DNA of 64,000 bases from Streptomyces sp. NBC_01116 (GCF_041435495.1 NZ_CP108644.1:8107501-8171500), one strand, 5' to 3'. Shown: positions 16,793 to 24,911, counted from the stretch's first letter. The notes: a model not told the origin generated them from the sequence alone. Made by a program: numbers and translations.

Positions 16793-17191
16793 ATGGGCGC
16801 CAACGCAGACATGGTGGCCTTCGTCCGGGCGCGGCTCGCCGACGAGGAACACGTCGCACTGGCCGCCGGCGGGGACCGATGGCGGTGCCCGGCCGATGTG
16901 CCGGGCGAGGTCCACGACCGCACCGGCGGGGTGGCGTTCACGGTGCGGGGCCGGGGCTTCGACGAGCACATCGCGCTCCAGGACCCCGCGCGGACCCTGG
17001 AGCGCATCGAGACGAACCGGGTCATGCTCGGCGAGTACGTCGAGGTGGCCGACCTGGACACCGACCGCCCGGCCGAGGACTTCCGCTCCGGCCGTGCGGT
17101 GGGCCTGGGCTTCGCCGTACGGCAACTGGCCGCCGAGTACGCGGGCCACCCCGACTACCAGGCGCGCTGGCTGCCGCGGTTCATCCAGTAG
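16793..17191 (+). CDS. DUF6221-type hypothetical protein
   Basis: A 132-residue soluble protein typical of a family common in Streptomyces genomes and phages: starts MGANADMVAFVRARLADEE, and ends with YAGHPDYQARWLPR. Function is unknown. Start at ATG 16793 with GGGAG upstream; a longer in-frame opening from 16712 lacks family sequence. No membrane segment or catalytic motif was seen. Confidence 0.75.
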   Translation: MGANADMVAFVRARLADEEHVALAAGGDRWRCPADVPGEVHDRTGGVAFTVRGRGFDEHIALQDPARTLERIETNRVMLGEYVEVADLDTDRPAEDFRSGRAVGLGFAVRQLAAEYAGHPDYQARWLPRFIQ

Positions 17192-17298
17192 CGCGGGACC
17201 CGGGGTTCCGGGCCGCCGGCGAATCCCGTAAGTGCCGGTGCGGCGCGTCCAGTTGATCGATAGCATCTCCCCATCGGCCTACCGGGGGAGCTGCGCGC

Positions 17299-18162
17299 GT
17301 GCCCGACGTCTGGGAGAACACCCGATCACGGTGGGAGAGCGTCCGGCACGCGGTGGACGGCGGCCCGGGGGCCGGGGCCGTCGCGGCCACCTTGCACGGA
17401 CGGCTCGGCCTCTCGGTCAACCCCATCGCCGTCACCGGCGAGGCGGGGGTGGGCAAGAGCGTCCTGTACGACGCGCTGACGCAGTCCATCCGTACGGGTG
17501 ACAGCGACAGCTCCCGCAGCCCCGGCATCGAGAAGCACGCCACGGTCCTGCGCTTCGGCAACCGCCGGACCCGAGCCGCCGTCACCGTCATCCCCGGGCA
17601 GCTGTCCACCCAGCGGGAACAGGCCCTTCAGGACACGATGCGGGGCGACGCCTCCCCGCACGGCATCGTCCACGTCGTCTCCTGGGGGCACAACAGGATC
17701 TGGCAGCGCGCCTCCCAGCGTGACGTCCGCGAGGCGCTCGCCGCCGACGGTGACGTCGACCAGGAAGCCGTTCGGAACTGGCACCGCCGCAAGGAGGCGG
17801 CCGACTTCCGGCTCCTGGTCGACGAGATCATCGACCGGCAGGTGGCCAAAAGGCTGCGGTGGCTGATCGTCGCGGTCTCCAAGTGCGATCTCTACTGGGA
17901 CCGGCTGGACGAGGCACGCGACTACTACATCCCGGGGCGGGCCCGTACGGAGTCCCCGTTCGCCCTGCTCATGCGGGACCTGGAGAGCGAGACGTCGCTG
18001 CGCCTGTCCGTCCTCCCGATGGTGTCCCGGCTCATGCGCCACCAGTACCTCCCGGGGCTGCCCGTGGGCACCTCGCAGCTGGACGACGCGCAGATCGGCG
18101 CGTTGCGCACCCATTTCGGCCAGGAACTCCATTCGTTCATCACGCAGCGGAACGGGGACTGA
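17299..18162 (+). CDS. P-loop GTPase-like protein of a three-gene membrane operon
   Basis: A 287-residue soluble protein with a Walker A/G1 motif, VTGEAGVGKSVLYDAL (about 45-60). An IPGQ at about 99-102 occupies the place of the G3 DxxG, and WLIVAVSKCDLYW (about 193-205) looks like the G4 base-recognition strand (SKCD in place of NKxD). The remaining regions are not similar to any GTPase family I can name. The two following genes encode small membrane proteins (2-base gap, then a 4-base overlap), suggesting a GTP-controlled complex at the membrane. The GTG start at 17299 is the only reasonable one; the RBS is weak. Function unknown. Confidence 0.72.
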   Translation: MPDVWENTRSRWESVRHAVDGGPGAGAVAATLHGRLGLSVNPIAVTGEAGVGKSVLYDALTQSIRTGDSDSSRSPGIEKHATVLRFGNRRTRAAVTVIPGQLSTQREQALQDTMRGDASPHGIVHVVSWGHNRIWQRASQRDVREALAADGDVDQEAVRNWHRRKEAADFRLLVDEIIDRQVAKRLRWLIVAVSKCDLYWDRLDEARDYYIPGRARTESPFALLMRDLESETSLRLSVLPMVSRLMRHQYLPGLPVGTSQLDDAQIGALRTHFGQELHSFITQRNGD

Positions 18163-18163
18163 C

Positions 18164-18604
18164 ATGGGCGCGATCGACGGCGGAGCGGCGTTCCTTCGGA
18201 TGCTGGCGGCCGCGGAACGGCGGCTGGCCGCCGTCCAGGCCCTGAGCGCGCGGCGGCGACGGGTCCGCCGGCCCCGGATCGCCACGGCCTCGCTCGCCGC
18301 GCTGATCCCGGGGGTGCTGGCCGTCGCCGCCGCCACGGGCGGCGGGCCCGGGGGCGTGCTCGTCGCGGTCGGCCTGACCGCAGCCGGGCTCTCGCTCACG
18401 GCGTGCGTCGCCCTCCTGCTGAGGATCGAACGGCCGCTGAACCGCCGGTTCGCGGAGGAGGAACGCACCATGATCGAAGACGTGAACCGGATGCGGGAGC
18501 TGTTCACCCATATCGCGGAGCGGGACCGGTGGGAGGAACGGCTGAAGCGGTCGGTCCGCGAACGGCTCTCCCGCTTTCCCGTGGAAGGGGGGTCGTTCCG
18601 GTGA
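18164..18604 (+). CDS. Membrane-anchored helical protein of the GTPase operon
   Basis: A 146-residue protein. A basic cytoplasmic start with a likely amphipathic helix (LRMLAAAERRLAAVQALSA) precedes two closely spaced hydrophobic segments (about 45-65 and 68-86). The C-terminal 60 residues are highly charged and helical (EEERTMIEDVNRMRELF), probably a coiled coil. No family is recognised. It sits between the GTPase-like gene (2 bases upstream) and a second membrane protein gene that overlaps its stop codon (GTGA). Confidence 0.7.
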   Translation: MGAIDGGAAFLRMLAAAERRLAAVQALSARRRRVRRPRIATASLAALIPGVLAVAAATGGGPGGVLVAVGLTAAGLSLTACVALLLRIERPLNRRFAEEERTMIEDVNRMRELFTHIAERDRWEERLKRSVRERLSRFPVEGGSFR

Positions 18605-18918
18605 TCCGACGACTGACCGTCTTCTTCGGCCTGGTGGCCTTCCCCGCCGCACTGTTCACTTCGGCCGGATACGTACTGGCCACCCGGGAGCCGGGGCCGT
18701 ATCAGCGGGCGTTCGAGGACCAGTGGGACGCCATCGCGGTCGGCTTCGCCGTCGCTATGTGCGGGGCACTGGCCACGGCCTACGGCGTACGGCTGTGCTT
18801 CAGCGTGCTCGGCGGCTTCCAGCCCGACAACGTGCGGCGGGGCGCGCTGGCCCTGCTCGCCGGACTGCTCGTCTGCGGTGTGGGTCTGCTGCTGCTCTGG
18901 CGGCTGCTCGCGCCGTAA
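18601..18918 (+). CDS. Small three-helix membrane protein of the GTPase operon
   Basis: A 105-residue protein. Hydrophobic segments at about 5-27, 43-66 and 78-103 predict three membrane helices. There is no catalytic motif. The GTG start overlaps the previous stop, so translation is probably coupled. Together with the preceding two genes it forms a tight operon of unknown function. Confidence 0.68.
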   Translation: MIRRLTVFFGLVAFPAALFTSAGYVLATREPGPYQRAFEDQWDAIAVGFAVAMCGALATAYGVRLCFSVLGGFQPDNVRRGALALLAGLLVCGVGLLLLWRLLAP

Positions 18919-18946
18919 GGGGTGCGCGCCGGGCCGGGAGCCCGTA

Positions 18947-18960
18947 ACTTACTGCTAAGT
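18947..18960. promoter_or_regulatory. Short palindrome upstream of the DoxX-like gene
   Basis: ACTTA and TAAGT flank CTGC, 24 bases before the start codon. The size and symmetry fit a repressor operator (TetR-like), but the site is short and unverified. Confidence 0.3.
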
Positions 18961-18984
18961 AGGTTCCGTTGCCGAAGGAGACGC

Positions 18985-19362
18985 ATGTCCCGCCAGAGGC
19001 GTTCCGCCGTCCTGCTCGCCGGCCTCATGGGCACAGCGGGGGTTCTTCACTTCGCCGTCCCGAAGGCCTTCGACGGCACTGTTCCCCGGATTCTGCCCGG
19101 AAAGCCCCGCACCTGGACGTACGCCAGCGGAGTGGTCGAACTCGCCCTGGCCGCGGGACTCGCCCACCCCCGGACCCGGGTGGCCGCCGCTCGGGTGACC
19201 ACGGGCTTCTTCGTCGGTGTGTTTCCGGCCAATGTGCAGATGGCCGTCGACTGGCGTCACCGGCCCCGGCCGCAGCAGGTCGCCGCCTATGCCCGGCTGC
19301 CCCTCCAGATACCGCTGGTCCTGTGGGCGCGCGGCGTCGCGCGGGGCGCCGACGGCCCCTGA
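18985..19362 (+). CDS. DoxX-like small membrane protein
   Basis: A 125-residue protein with about four hydrophobic helices and features of the DoxX family: LMGTAGVLHFAVPKAFDG near the N terminus and YASGVVELALAAGL at about 48-61. Actinobacterial relatives are membrane proteins linked loosely to redox or thiol stress; no activity is established. GAAGGAG precedes the ATG at 18985. A short palindrome lies upstream. Confidence 0.75.
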   Translation: MSRQRRSAVLLAGLMGTAGVLHFAVPKAFDGTVPRILPGKPRTWTYASGVVELALAAGLAHPRTRVAAARVTTGFFVGVFPANVQMAVDWRHRPRPQQVAAYARLPLQIPLVLWARGVARGADGP

Positions 19363-19491
19363 ACGGACCGTAGTCGGTGTCGCGCGAGCCGGTGACCGTG
19401 AAGGTGATCCACAGCAAAATGGCGTTGCTCTCTGGTGAGGAGTGATCCCGCCGTGTAGCGTCGCCGGAAGTAGTCGTGGTTCGCAGTACCT

Positions 19492-19515
19492 GCCCGCGCC
19501 TGGCGCGGGCGTTTT
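19492..19515 (+). promoter_or_regulatory. Hairpin plus T-tract in the cold-shock gene leader
   Basis: GCCCGCGCC and GGCGCGGGC pair around a single T (effectively a 7-bp stem with a 5-base loop) and are followed by GTTTTGC. This looks like an intrinsic terminator placed about 80 bases before the cold-shock start, so it may act as an attenuator or a temperature-sensitive leader structure. Confidence 0.5.
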
Positions 19516-19595
19516 GCTGTGCAGTGCCTGAGAACCAGGGCGATCACCTCCGGGTCCGCGCGGTGCGGATCCGTTTACTGCTGAGAGGTACGGGC

Positions 19596-19799
19596 ATGGC
19601 CAGCGGAACCGTCAAGTGGTTCAACTCGGAAAAGGGCTTCGGCTTCATCGCGCAGGACGGCGGCGGTCCCGACGTCTTCGCGCACTACTCCAACATCAAC
19701 TCCACCGGCTTCCGTGAGCTCCAGGAAGGCCAGGCGGTGACCTTCGACATCACCCAGGGCCAGAAGGGCCCGCAGGCGGAGAACATCACCACCGCCTGA
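19596..19799 (+). CDS. Cold-shock protein (CspA family)
   Basis: A 67-residue single cold-shock domain. It has the RNP1 motif KGFGFIAQD (about 13-21) and RNP2-like PDVFAHYSNI (about 25-34), and starts MASGTVKWFNSEKGFG. It binds single-stranded nucleic acid and acts as an RNA chaperone. The long leader (with a hairpin/T-tract at 19492) is typical of csp genes, and a 19-bp terminator stem follows. Confidence 0.96.
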   Translation: MASGTVKWFNSEKGFGFIAQDGGGPDVFAHYSNINSTGFRELQEGQAVTFDITQGQKGPQAENITTA

Positions 19800-19813
19800 T
19801 CCGGGTTGACCGA

Positions 19814-19854
19814 CCCTGGAGCCCCGGAGCGCGATGCGCTCCGGGGCTCCAGGG
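19814..19854 (+). terminator. Terminator of the cold-shock gene
   Basis: A perfect 19-bp stem (19814-19832 with 19836-19854, core GGAGCCCCGGAGCGC) closed by a GAT loop, 15 bases after the stop codon. Confidence 0.88.
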
Positions 19855-20008
19855 CGTTCCGGGCGTCCGGGCCTTTCGCGCGGACCGGCCCGGTTCCCGT
19901 CGGGCGGTCCTCCGGTTGGGACGGCGTGTACCGGGTACGCGGAGGCTCTCGCGCCGATCGTTCCGGAACTTCCGGAAGGTCCGGGCGGGAAATGGAGGGC
20001 GACCAACC

Positions 20009-20137
20009 ATGCTGAAGGCCATCGCAGACGTACTCCGCTCCATCGCGGGAGCCATCGCCACCGTGGTCACGCTGCCCTTCCGGGCCCTGGCCAGGCTGTT
20101 CGGCGGCGCGTCGAGCAGTGCGCGCGGCCACCACTGA
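20009..20137 (+). CDS. LPFR-motif small peptide
   Basis: A 42-residue peptide: MLKAIADVLRSIAGAIATVV, then TLPFRALARLFGG and a short polar tail. The amphipathic/hydrophobic helix and the LPFR segment match a conserved family of tiny actinobacterial proteins known as LPFR motif small proteins; the function is unknown. The ATG is preceded by GGAGGG at good spacing, and a very strong terminator hairpin follows 10 bases after the stop, supporting real expression. Confidence 0.72.
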   Translation: MLKAIADVLRSIAGAIATVVTLPFRALARLFGGASSSARGHH

Positions 20138-20146
20138 ACGCACAGG

Positions 20147-20208
20147 ACTGGACGCACAGGATCGTGCCCCGGCCGGGAAGGGCCGGGGCACGATCCTGTG
20201 CGTCCAGT
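20147..20208. terminator. 28-bp perfect hairpin between convergent small genes
   Basis: The arms (20147-20174 and 20181-20208) pair without a mismatch around a GGGAAG loop. It lies between the LPFR peptide gene and the convergent minus-strand gene ending at 20233, so it can end both transcripts. Confidence 0.85.
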
Positions 20209-20232
20209 GGTGAGCCGTTCAGCTCGCCGCGG

Positions 20233-20481
20233 CTAGCCCGTCGACTCGTCCGGGGTCGGATGCCTGTCGGGGTGCGCGCCCGCGTTGCGTGGCGCGTTCC
20301 GGCCCGCGCCGGCCTCGTCCAGCTCGGGTTGTCCGCCCTGACGGGCCACCCGGTCCGGCACCGGGATGTCGAGAGCGTCCTCGCCCTCCTGCGTCTGCTG
20401 GTCCTGCATGTCCGCCGGTACGGGGGGCGGGCTGCCGGAAGCCCCGGTATAGGCGGTGCCTTCCGGCCTGCGGTCGGTCAT
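20233..20481 (-). CDS. Small disordered hydrophilic hypothetical protein
   Basis: An 82-residue protein rich in Pro, Asp, Glu, Gln and Gly, with no hydrophobic core (PPPVPADMQDQQTQEGEDAL, then PDRVARQGGQPELDEAG). ATG 20481 is preceded by GGAAGGAAG at suitable spacing, which argues that it is real. Such short acidic proteins are frequent and unassigned in Streptomyces. It converges on the LPFR peptide gene with a shared terminator. Confidence 0.55.
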   Translation of the reverse strand: MTDRRPEGTAYTGASGSPPPVPADMQDQQTQEGEDALDIPVPDRVARQGGQPELDEAGAGRNAPRNAGAHPDRHPTPDESTG

Positions 20482-20590
20482 GAGAGCTTCCTTCCGTACT
20501 GCCCCGGTGCGACCGGGGAATGGGTGATGCGCCCTGGTGGGTACCCGCTGCCGGGCGAAGCAGTCCCCGGCTCCGATGAGGGCCGGGACA

Positions 20591-20628
20591 CACCGCCCTC
20601 TCCCGGAGGACTCCGGGAGAGGGCGGTG
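20591..20628. terminator. Orphan 18-bp hairpin in a divergent intergenic region
   Basis: CACCGCCCTCTCCCGGAG (20591-20608) pairs perfectly with 20611-20628 across a GA loop. It sits between a leftward gene (start 20481) and a rightward gene (start 20816), where no terminator is expected. The rest of 20482-20815 holds a small CCCCGGTGCGACCGGGG hairpin and no convincing ORF. A short non-coding transcript ending here is possible. Confidence 0.6.
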
Positions 20629-20815
20629 AAGATGCGGCGGCCATGCCGCCCGGCCATATTGGAGCTCCGGCCACCGGCCCGGGGCGCGTCGCGCGGAACT
20701 GGAGAGGCGGACGCTCGCTCCGGCGTGTGTGGCCCGCCCGTGAGCGGGTACCCGGGGCGGTGCCCCACCCGGGCGCAGAACGCCACCCGACGATTCCGGC
20801 GGAAGGATGACCCGC

Positions 20816-21043
20816 ATGCTGATGGCCCACCCCACGGTGCTGCGCAACCTGATCGAGCAGTACGAGGCGCTGCGCGTGCTGAACGCGGAGAGCGGTGGCG
20901 AGGAGGCGCGGCAGCGCATGGACGACGTGGCGTACACGCTGTGCGTGTCGACCGGCACGGGTGACGTCGACAGCGCGCTGGCCGCCGCCCGCCACCAGTT
21001 GCCCGGCGCCCGGCCCGAGGACGACTCCGTCCTCTCCGCCTGA
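20816..21043 (+). CDS. DUF5133-family small protein
   Basis: A 75-residue protein starting MLMAHPTVLRNLIEQYEALR, the standard opening of the DUF5133 family of Streptomyces. A helical middle (EEARQRMDDVAYTLCVSTGT) and a variable acidic end follow. Function unknown. The second ATG at 20816 is preferred over 20807 because GGAAGG (20801-20806) then has normal spacing and the family begins there. The carboxylate-amine ligase gene follows 30 bases downstream. Confidence 0.78.
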   Translation: MLMAHPTVLRNLIEQYEALRVLNAESGGEEARQRMDDVAYTLCVSTGTGDVDSALAAARHQLPGARPEDDSVLSA

Positions 21044-21073
21044 TCGCACTCGACCGTGGAAGGGGAGGGCACT

Positions 21074-22165
21074 GTGGTCCGCACGGTGGGTGTCGAGGAA
21101 GAGCTGCTGCTGGTCGACGCGGAGAGTGGAGAGGCCCGCGCACTGTCCTCGGCGGTGCTGGCGATAGCCGAGAAGGAAGCGGTGGGGGAGTCGGCCTTCG
21201 AGTCGGAACTACACCGCCAGCAGGTGGAGTTCTCCACGCACCCCTGCGCCGACATGGACGAACTGGCCGCCTCGGTCCACCGGTGGCGTACCGAGGCGGT
21301 ACGGCACGCCAAGGACGCCGGGGCGTCGGTCGTGGCCCTGGCGACCTCGCCGCTCCCGGTCAGCCCGACGATCGGCACGGGGGAGCGTTACCGGTGGCTG
21401 GCCGAGCGCTTCGGGCTGACCGCTCAGGAGCAGCTGACCTGCGGCTGCCACGTCCATGTCTCGGTGGCCTCGGAAGAAGAGGGCGTCGCCGTGCTCGACC
21501 GGATGCGCTGCTGGCTGCCCGTCCTGCTCGCCCTGAGCGCCAATTCCCCGTTCTGGCAGGGGCAGGACAGTCGGTACAGCAGCTACCGGAGCCAGGTGTG
21601 GGGACGGTGGCCGTCGGCCGGTCCGGTGGACGTCCACGGCTCCGCGGAGGCGTATCACGCCCGGGTGCGGTCCCTCGTCGGCACCGGGGTGCTCCGGGAC
21701 GAGGGGATGGTCTACTTCGACGCGCGCCTCTCGTACCGCTACCCCACCGTGGAGGTCAGGATCGCGGACGTCTGCCTGGATCCGGCCGACACCGTGCTGC
21801 TGGCCACGCTGGTACGAGGGCTGGTGGACACGGCCGCACGTCAGTGGCGGGCCGGTGAGCCGCCCTGGGACGTCAGTACGTCCCTGCTGCGTGCGGCCTC
21901 CTGGCAGGCGGGCCGATCGGGTCTGGAGGACCGGCTGGTCCACCCCCGCACCCTGCGTCCGGAGCCCGCCCCCGACGTCCTGCGGGCCCTGGTGGACCAT
22001 GTCCGGGAGGCCCTGGAGGACAGCGGGGACCTGGTGGCCGTGGAGCGGGCCCTGGCCGCCGTGGACCGGCGCGGGAACGGGGCGCGGATCCAGCGCGAGG
22101 TCCTCGCGCGGACCGGGAGCCTGCGCGACACCGTCGCGGAATGCGTCCGGATCACGGCCGGATGA
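21074..22165 (+). CDS. Glutamate-cysteine-ligase-like carboxylate-amine ligase (GCS2/YbdK family)
   Basis: A 363-residue ATP-dependent ligase of the GCS2 group. VGVEEELLLVD at the N terminus (ATP/Mg2+ site), LTCGCHVHVSV (about 127-137) and YPTVEVRIADVCLDP (about 226-240) are the family signatures. E. coli YbdK has weak gamma-glutamylcysteine synthetase activity; in Streptomyces several paralogues exist and mycothiol replaces glutathione, so the true substrate is open. The GTG at 21074 is chosen because a strong GGGGAGGG lies just upstream, inside the longer frame that opens at 21056. Probably co-transcribed with the DUF5133 gene. Confidence 0.87.
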   Translation: MVRTVGVEEELLLVDAESGEARALSSAVLAIAEKEAVGESAFESELHRQQVEFSTHPCADMDELAASVHRWRTEAVRHAKDAGASVVALATSPLPVSPTIGTGERYRWLAERFGLTAQEQLTCGCHVHVSVASEEEGVAVLDRMRCWLPVLLALSANSPFWQGQDSRYSSYRSQVWGRWPSAGPVDVHGSAEAYHARVRSLVGTGVLRDEGMVYFDARLSYRYPTVEVRIADVCLDPADTVLLATLVRGLVDTAARQWRAGEPPWDVSTSLLRAASWQAGRSGLEDRLVHPRTLRPEPAPDVLRALVDHVREALEDSGDLVAVERALAAVDRRGNGARIQREVLARTGSLRDTVAECVRITAG

Positions 22166-22295
22166 GCGATCCTGCCGGCACCTCGCCGGCATCACCCCCG
22201 GCCGACACGGCCTACGAGACCCGCCCCGACGACCACGACCGTGGGAACGGCGACGGACGAACGACACCAACGACACACAAGGAACGGAGCAGCCC

Positions 22296-22859
22296 ATGTC
22301 CTCCACCGCTCTCGACGACCGCCGGATCCTGGCCATCGTCACCAACTACGGGGTCGAGCAGGACGAACTCGTCGTCCCCGTCCGACACCTGCGCGGACAC
22401 GGGGCGCAGGTCAGCGTGGCGGCGGTCTCCGCCGACGGGATCCGCACCCTCGTCGGCGACCGCGATCCGGGCGAGACCGTGCGGCCCGACCTCACGCTCG
22501 ACGACGTCGACCCCGCCGCGTACGACCTGCTGCTGGTCCCGGGCGGCACGCTGAACGCCGACTCGCTGCGTCTGGAGGACGCCACCACCCGGATCGTCAG
22601 CTCGTTCGCCGCTTCCGGGCGGCCGGTGGCCGCCATCTGCCACGGGCCGTGGGCACTGGTCGAGGGCGGCTACGTCCGGGGCAAGACGCTGACCTCTTAC
22701 GCGTCGCTGCGGACCGACATCACCAACGCGGGCGGCACCTGGGTGGACAAGCCGGTGGTCCGCGACGACGCGGCGGGCTGGCCGCTGATCACCTCCAGGA
22801 ACCCGGGCGACCTGGACGACTTCCTCGGCGAGATCGACGCCGTGCTCGACGAGTCCTGA
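22296..22859 (+). CDS. DJ-1/PfpI-family (type 1 glutamine amidotransferase-like) protein
   Basis: A 187-residue protein. The nucleophile elbow AAICHGPWALVEGG (about 112-125) holds the catalytic Cys and His, and YDLLLVPGG (about 82-90) provides the acid-residue strand. The group includes proteases, deglycases and Hsp31-like chaperones; stress protection is the common theme. ATG 22296 has GGAACGGAG upstream. It converges on the beta-lactamase gene with only 23 bases between stops. Confidence 0.87.
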   Translation: MSSTALDDRRILAIVTNYGVEQDELVVPVRHLRGHGAQVSVAAVSADGIRTLVGDRDPGETVRPDLTLDDVDPAAYDLLLVPGGTLNADSLRLEDATTRIVSSFAASGRPVAAICHGPWALVEGGYVRGKTLTSYASLRTDITNAGGTWVDKPVVRDDAAGWPLITSRNPGDLDDFLGEIDAVLDES

Positions 22860-22882
22860 GCAGTCCGCCACGGAATGCCCTG

Positions 22883-23827
22883 CTACCGGGTCAGGGCGGA
22901 GACGGCCGCGGACGCCGCCTTCGCGATCAGCGCGTTGTCGTAGTCGGCGTCCGCGTCCGTGCGGTTGGAGAGCACCGCCAGCACCAGCGGCGCGGCCTTC
23001 GGCGGCCACACCACGGCGATGTCGTTGCGCGTCCCGTACGTACTGCCCGCCCCGGTCTTGTCGCCGACGGTCCACCCCTTCGGGACTCCTGCCCGGATGA
23101 GTTCGCCGCCGGTGGTGTTGGTGGTGAGCCATTGGGTGAGCCGGGCCCGCTCGGGCCTGCCGAGGGCGTCGCCCAGGACGAACGCCCGTAGATCCCCGGC
23201 CAGGGCCCGGGGCGTGCTCGTGTCGCGGGTGGCGCCGGGAGTCCACTCGTTCAGCTCGGTCTCCCGCCGCTCCATCCGGGTCACGCCGTCCCCCAGCTCC
23301 GCGAGCACCGCCTGCAGCTTCCGGGGCCCGCCGACCGCGTCGAACAGCAGGTTGCCCGCGGTGTTGTCGCTGAAGCGCACGGCGGCGTCGCACAGATCGC
23401 CCAGGCTCATTCCGGTGGCCACGTGCTTCTCGGTGACGGGGGAGTGGTCGACCAGATCCTCACGGCGGTACGTCACGACCCGCTCCAGCCCGCCCAGTCC
23501 GTGCTCGCGGAGCACGGCCCCAGCCGCGAGCGCCTTGAACGTGGAGGCGTAGGCGAACCGCTCCCCGTCACGGTGGGCGACCGTGCGCCCGGTCCCGGTG
23601 TCGACGGCGTACACGCCGAGCCGCGCCGCGTACTCCTCCTCCAGCGCCGCGAAGGCGCGCCCGGCGTCCCGCGCGGCGGCCGAGGGCGATCCGGCGGGCT
23701 TCCCGGCGGGCGAGGGCGCCGGGGAGTCGGCTTCCGTGCCACAGGCGGCGAGCGGCACGGACACGAGGGCGCCGCCCAGCAGGCGGAGTACGGAACGCCG
23801 GGCGTGGGGGTTCGGCAGTCGACTCAT
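22883..23827 (-). CDS. Class A beta-lactamase, lipoprotein
   Basis: A 314-residue serine beta-lactamase. The active-site motifs are complete: STFK (Ser70, in FAYASTFKAL), SDN (Ser130, in FSDNTAGNLL), E166 region ETELNEWTPGATRDT and KTG (in VGDKTGAGSTYGTRND). An N-terminal signal with an RR pair (ARRSVLRLLGG) ends in the lipobox LAAC, predicting a lipid-anchored enzyme, possibly Tat-exported. A Ser/Pro/Ala linker precedes the catalytic domain. No BlaR/BlaI-type regulator is adjacent. Streptomyces often carry such constitutive enzymes. Confidence 0.94.
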   Translation of the reverse strand: MSRLPNPHARRSVLRLLGGALVSVPLAACGTEADSPAPSPAGKPAGSPSAAARDAGRAFAALEEEYAARLGVYAVDTGTGRTVAHRDGERFAYASTFKALAAGAVLREHGLGGLERVVTYRREDLVDHSPVTEKHVATGMSLGDLCDAAVRFSDNTAGNLLFDAVGGPRKLQAVLAELGDGVTRMERRETELNEWTPGATRDTSTPRALAGDLRAFVLGDALGRPERARLTQWLTTNTTGGELIRAGVPKGWTVGDKTGAGSTYGTRNDIAVVWPPKAAPLVLAVLSNRTDADADYDNALIAKAASAAVSALTR

Positions 23828-23928
23828 CCCGTCATGCTAGACACCCCTGGGTCAGCGGCGTCACGGCAGTAGACATGTCCGACATGTGATCGGCCGTCGG
23901 GCGATGCCGTATCGATCTGCCGCCCGTG

Positions 23929-23947
23929 GAAGGTTAGGCTGACCTAA
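23929..23947 (+). promoter_or_regulatory. Iron box (DmdR/IdeR-type operator) upstream of the siderophore-interacting protein
   Basis: GAAGGTTAGGCTGACCTAA matches the actinobacterial consensus TTAGGTTAGGCTAACCTAA at nearly every position (differences in the first two bases and one central base). It lies 71 bases before the start codon. Iron-loaded DmdR1 should bind here and repress. Confidence 0.85.
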
Positions 23948-24017
23948 GTCAATTCGGTTCTCTCGTCCCGGCGGGCGAGACGCTCAGGCCGACCACGCGT
24001 ACGAAGGGGCAGAGTCC

Positions 24018-24911
24018 ATGACGATCCACCGAGCCGTCGTTGCCCGGGTGCAGCCGCTCACCGGAACCATGACCCGCGTCACTCTCCACGGGGACGGCCT
24101 GGCGGGCTTCACCACCACCGGGGTCGGTGACGAGTACGTGCGGATCTTCCTTCCGCACGGTCCGGACCGCACCGACGTCTCGCTGCCCCGGACGACCGAG
24201 CAGGGCGGATGGGAGACCCCCGAGGGGCGGCCCGTCGCACCGATGCGCACCTACACGATCCGCGCCGTGCGCCCGGAGGCGGGCGAGGTCGACATCGACT
24301 TCGTGCTGCACGAGGGCGGTGTGGCATCCGGCTGGGCCGCCGAGGCGCGGCCCGGGGACGTCGTGGGCGTCAATGATCCCACCGGCCTCTACAGCCCCCC
24401 GGCCGACCTCTCCTGGCAGGTGCTGGTCGCCGACCAGACCGGCCTGCCCGCGGCGGCGCGTCTGCTGGAGAACACGCCGGACCACATCAGGACCCGGGTG
24501 GTGCTGGAGGCGCCCGGGCCCTCGGCCGTGCTTCCCCTGCGGGAGCCCTCCGACTCCAAGGTCACCTGGACCTACGGCGGGAACGGTCACGGGCCGAGCC
24601 GCCTGGCCGACCTGGTGGCCGCCGCCGTCCCGCCCGGCACCGACCTCGCCGGCGGATACGTCTGGGTCGCGGGGGAGACCAACGCCCTGCGCTCGGTGCG
24701 CCGTTACCTCCGTCGCGACCTCGGGCTCCCGGCGGACCGCTTCAAGGTCGTCGGCTACTGGATACCGAACTCCGACACCTGGTCCGAGCGGTACGAGGCG
24801 CTGCCCGACGCCGTGCGCTCCGAGTTGGAGGCCCTCTGGGACAACCCGGCCGGCGACTCCGAGGACCTCACCATCCGCTACGAGGCCCGTCTGAGCGACC
24901 TCGGGCTCTGA
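24018..24911 (+). CDS. Siderophore-interacting protein (ViuB/YqjH-type ferric reductase)
   Basis: A 297-residue FAD-dependent reductase that would release iron from ferric siderophores using NAD(P)H. The N-terminal FAD domain includes MRTYTIRAVRPEAGEVDIDF (about 75-94, containing the RxYT flavin motif) and GDVVGVNDPTG. The C-terminal part is the SIP domain (WVAGETNALRSVRRYLRRDL, about 215-234, then VVGYW), which is diagnostic. It follows the best iron box of the window. The neighbouring FecCD permeases and NRPS genes suggest it serves the siderophore made here. Confidence 0.93.
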   Translation: MTIHRAVVARVQPLTGTMTRVTLHGDGLAGFTTTGVGDEYVRIFLPHGPDRTDVSLPRTTEQGGWETPEGRPVAPMRTYTIRAVRPEAGEVDIDFVLHEGGVASGWAAEARPGDVVGVNDPTGLYSPPADLSWQVLVADQTGLPAAARLLENTPDHIRTRVVLEAPGPSAVLPLREPSDSKVTWTYGGNGHGPSRLADLVAAAVPPGTDLAGGYVWVAGETNALRSVRRYLRRDLGLPADRFKVVGYWIPNSDTWSERYEALPDAVRSELEALWDNPAGDSEDLTIRYEARLSDLGL

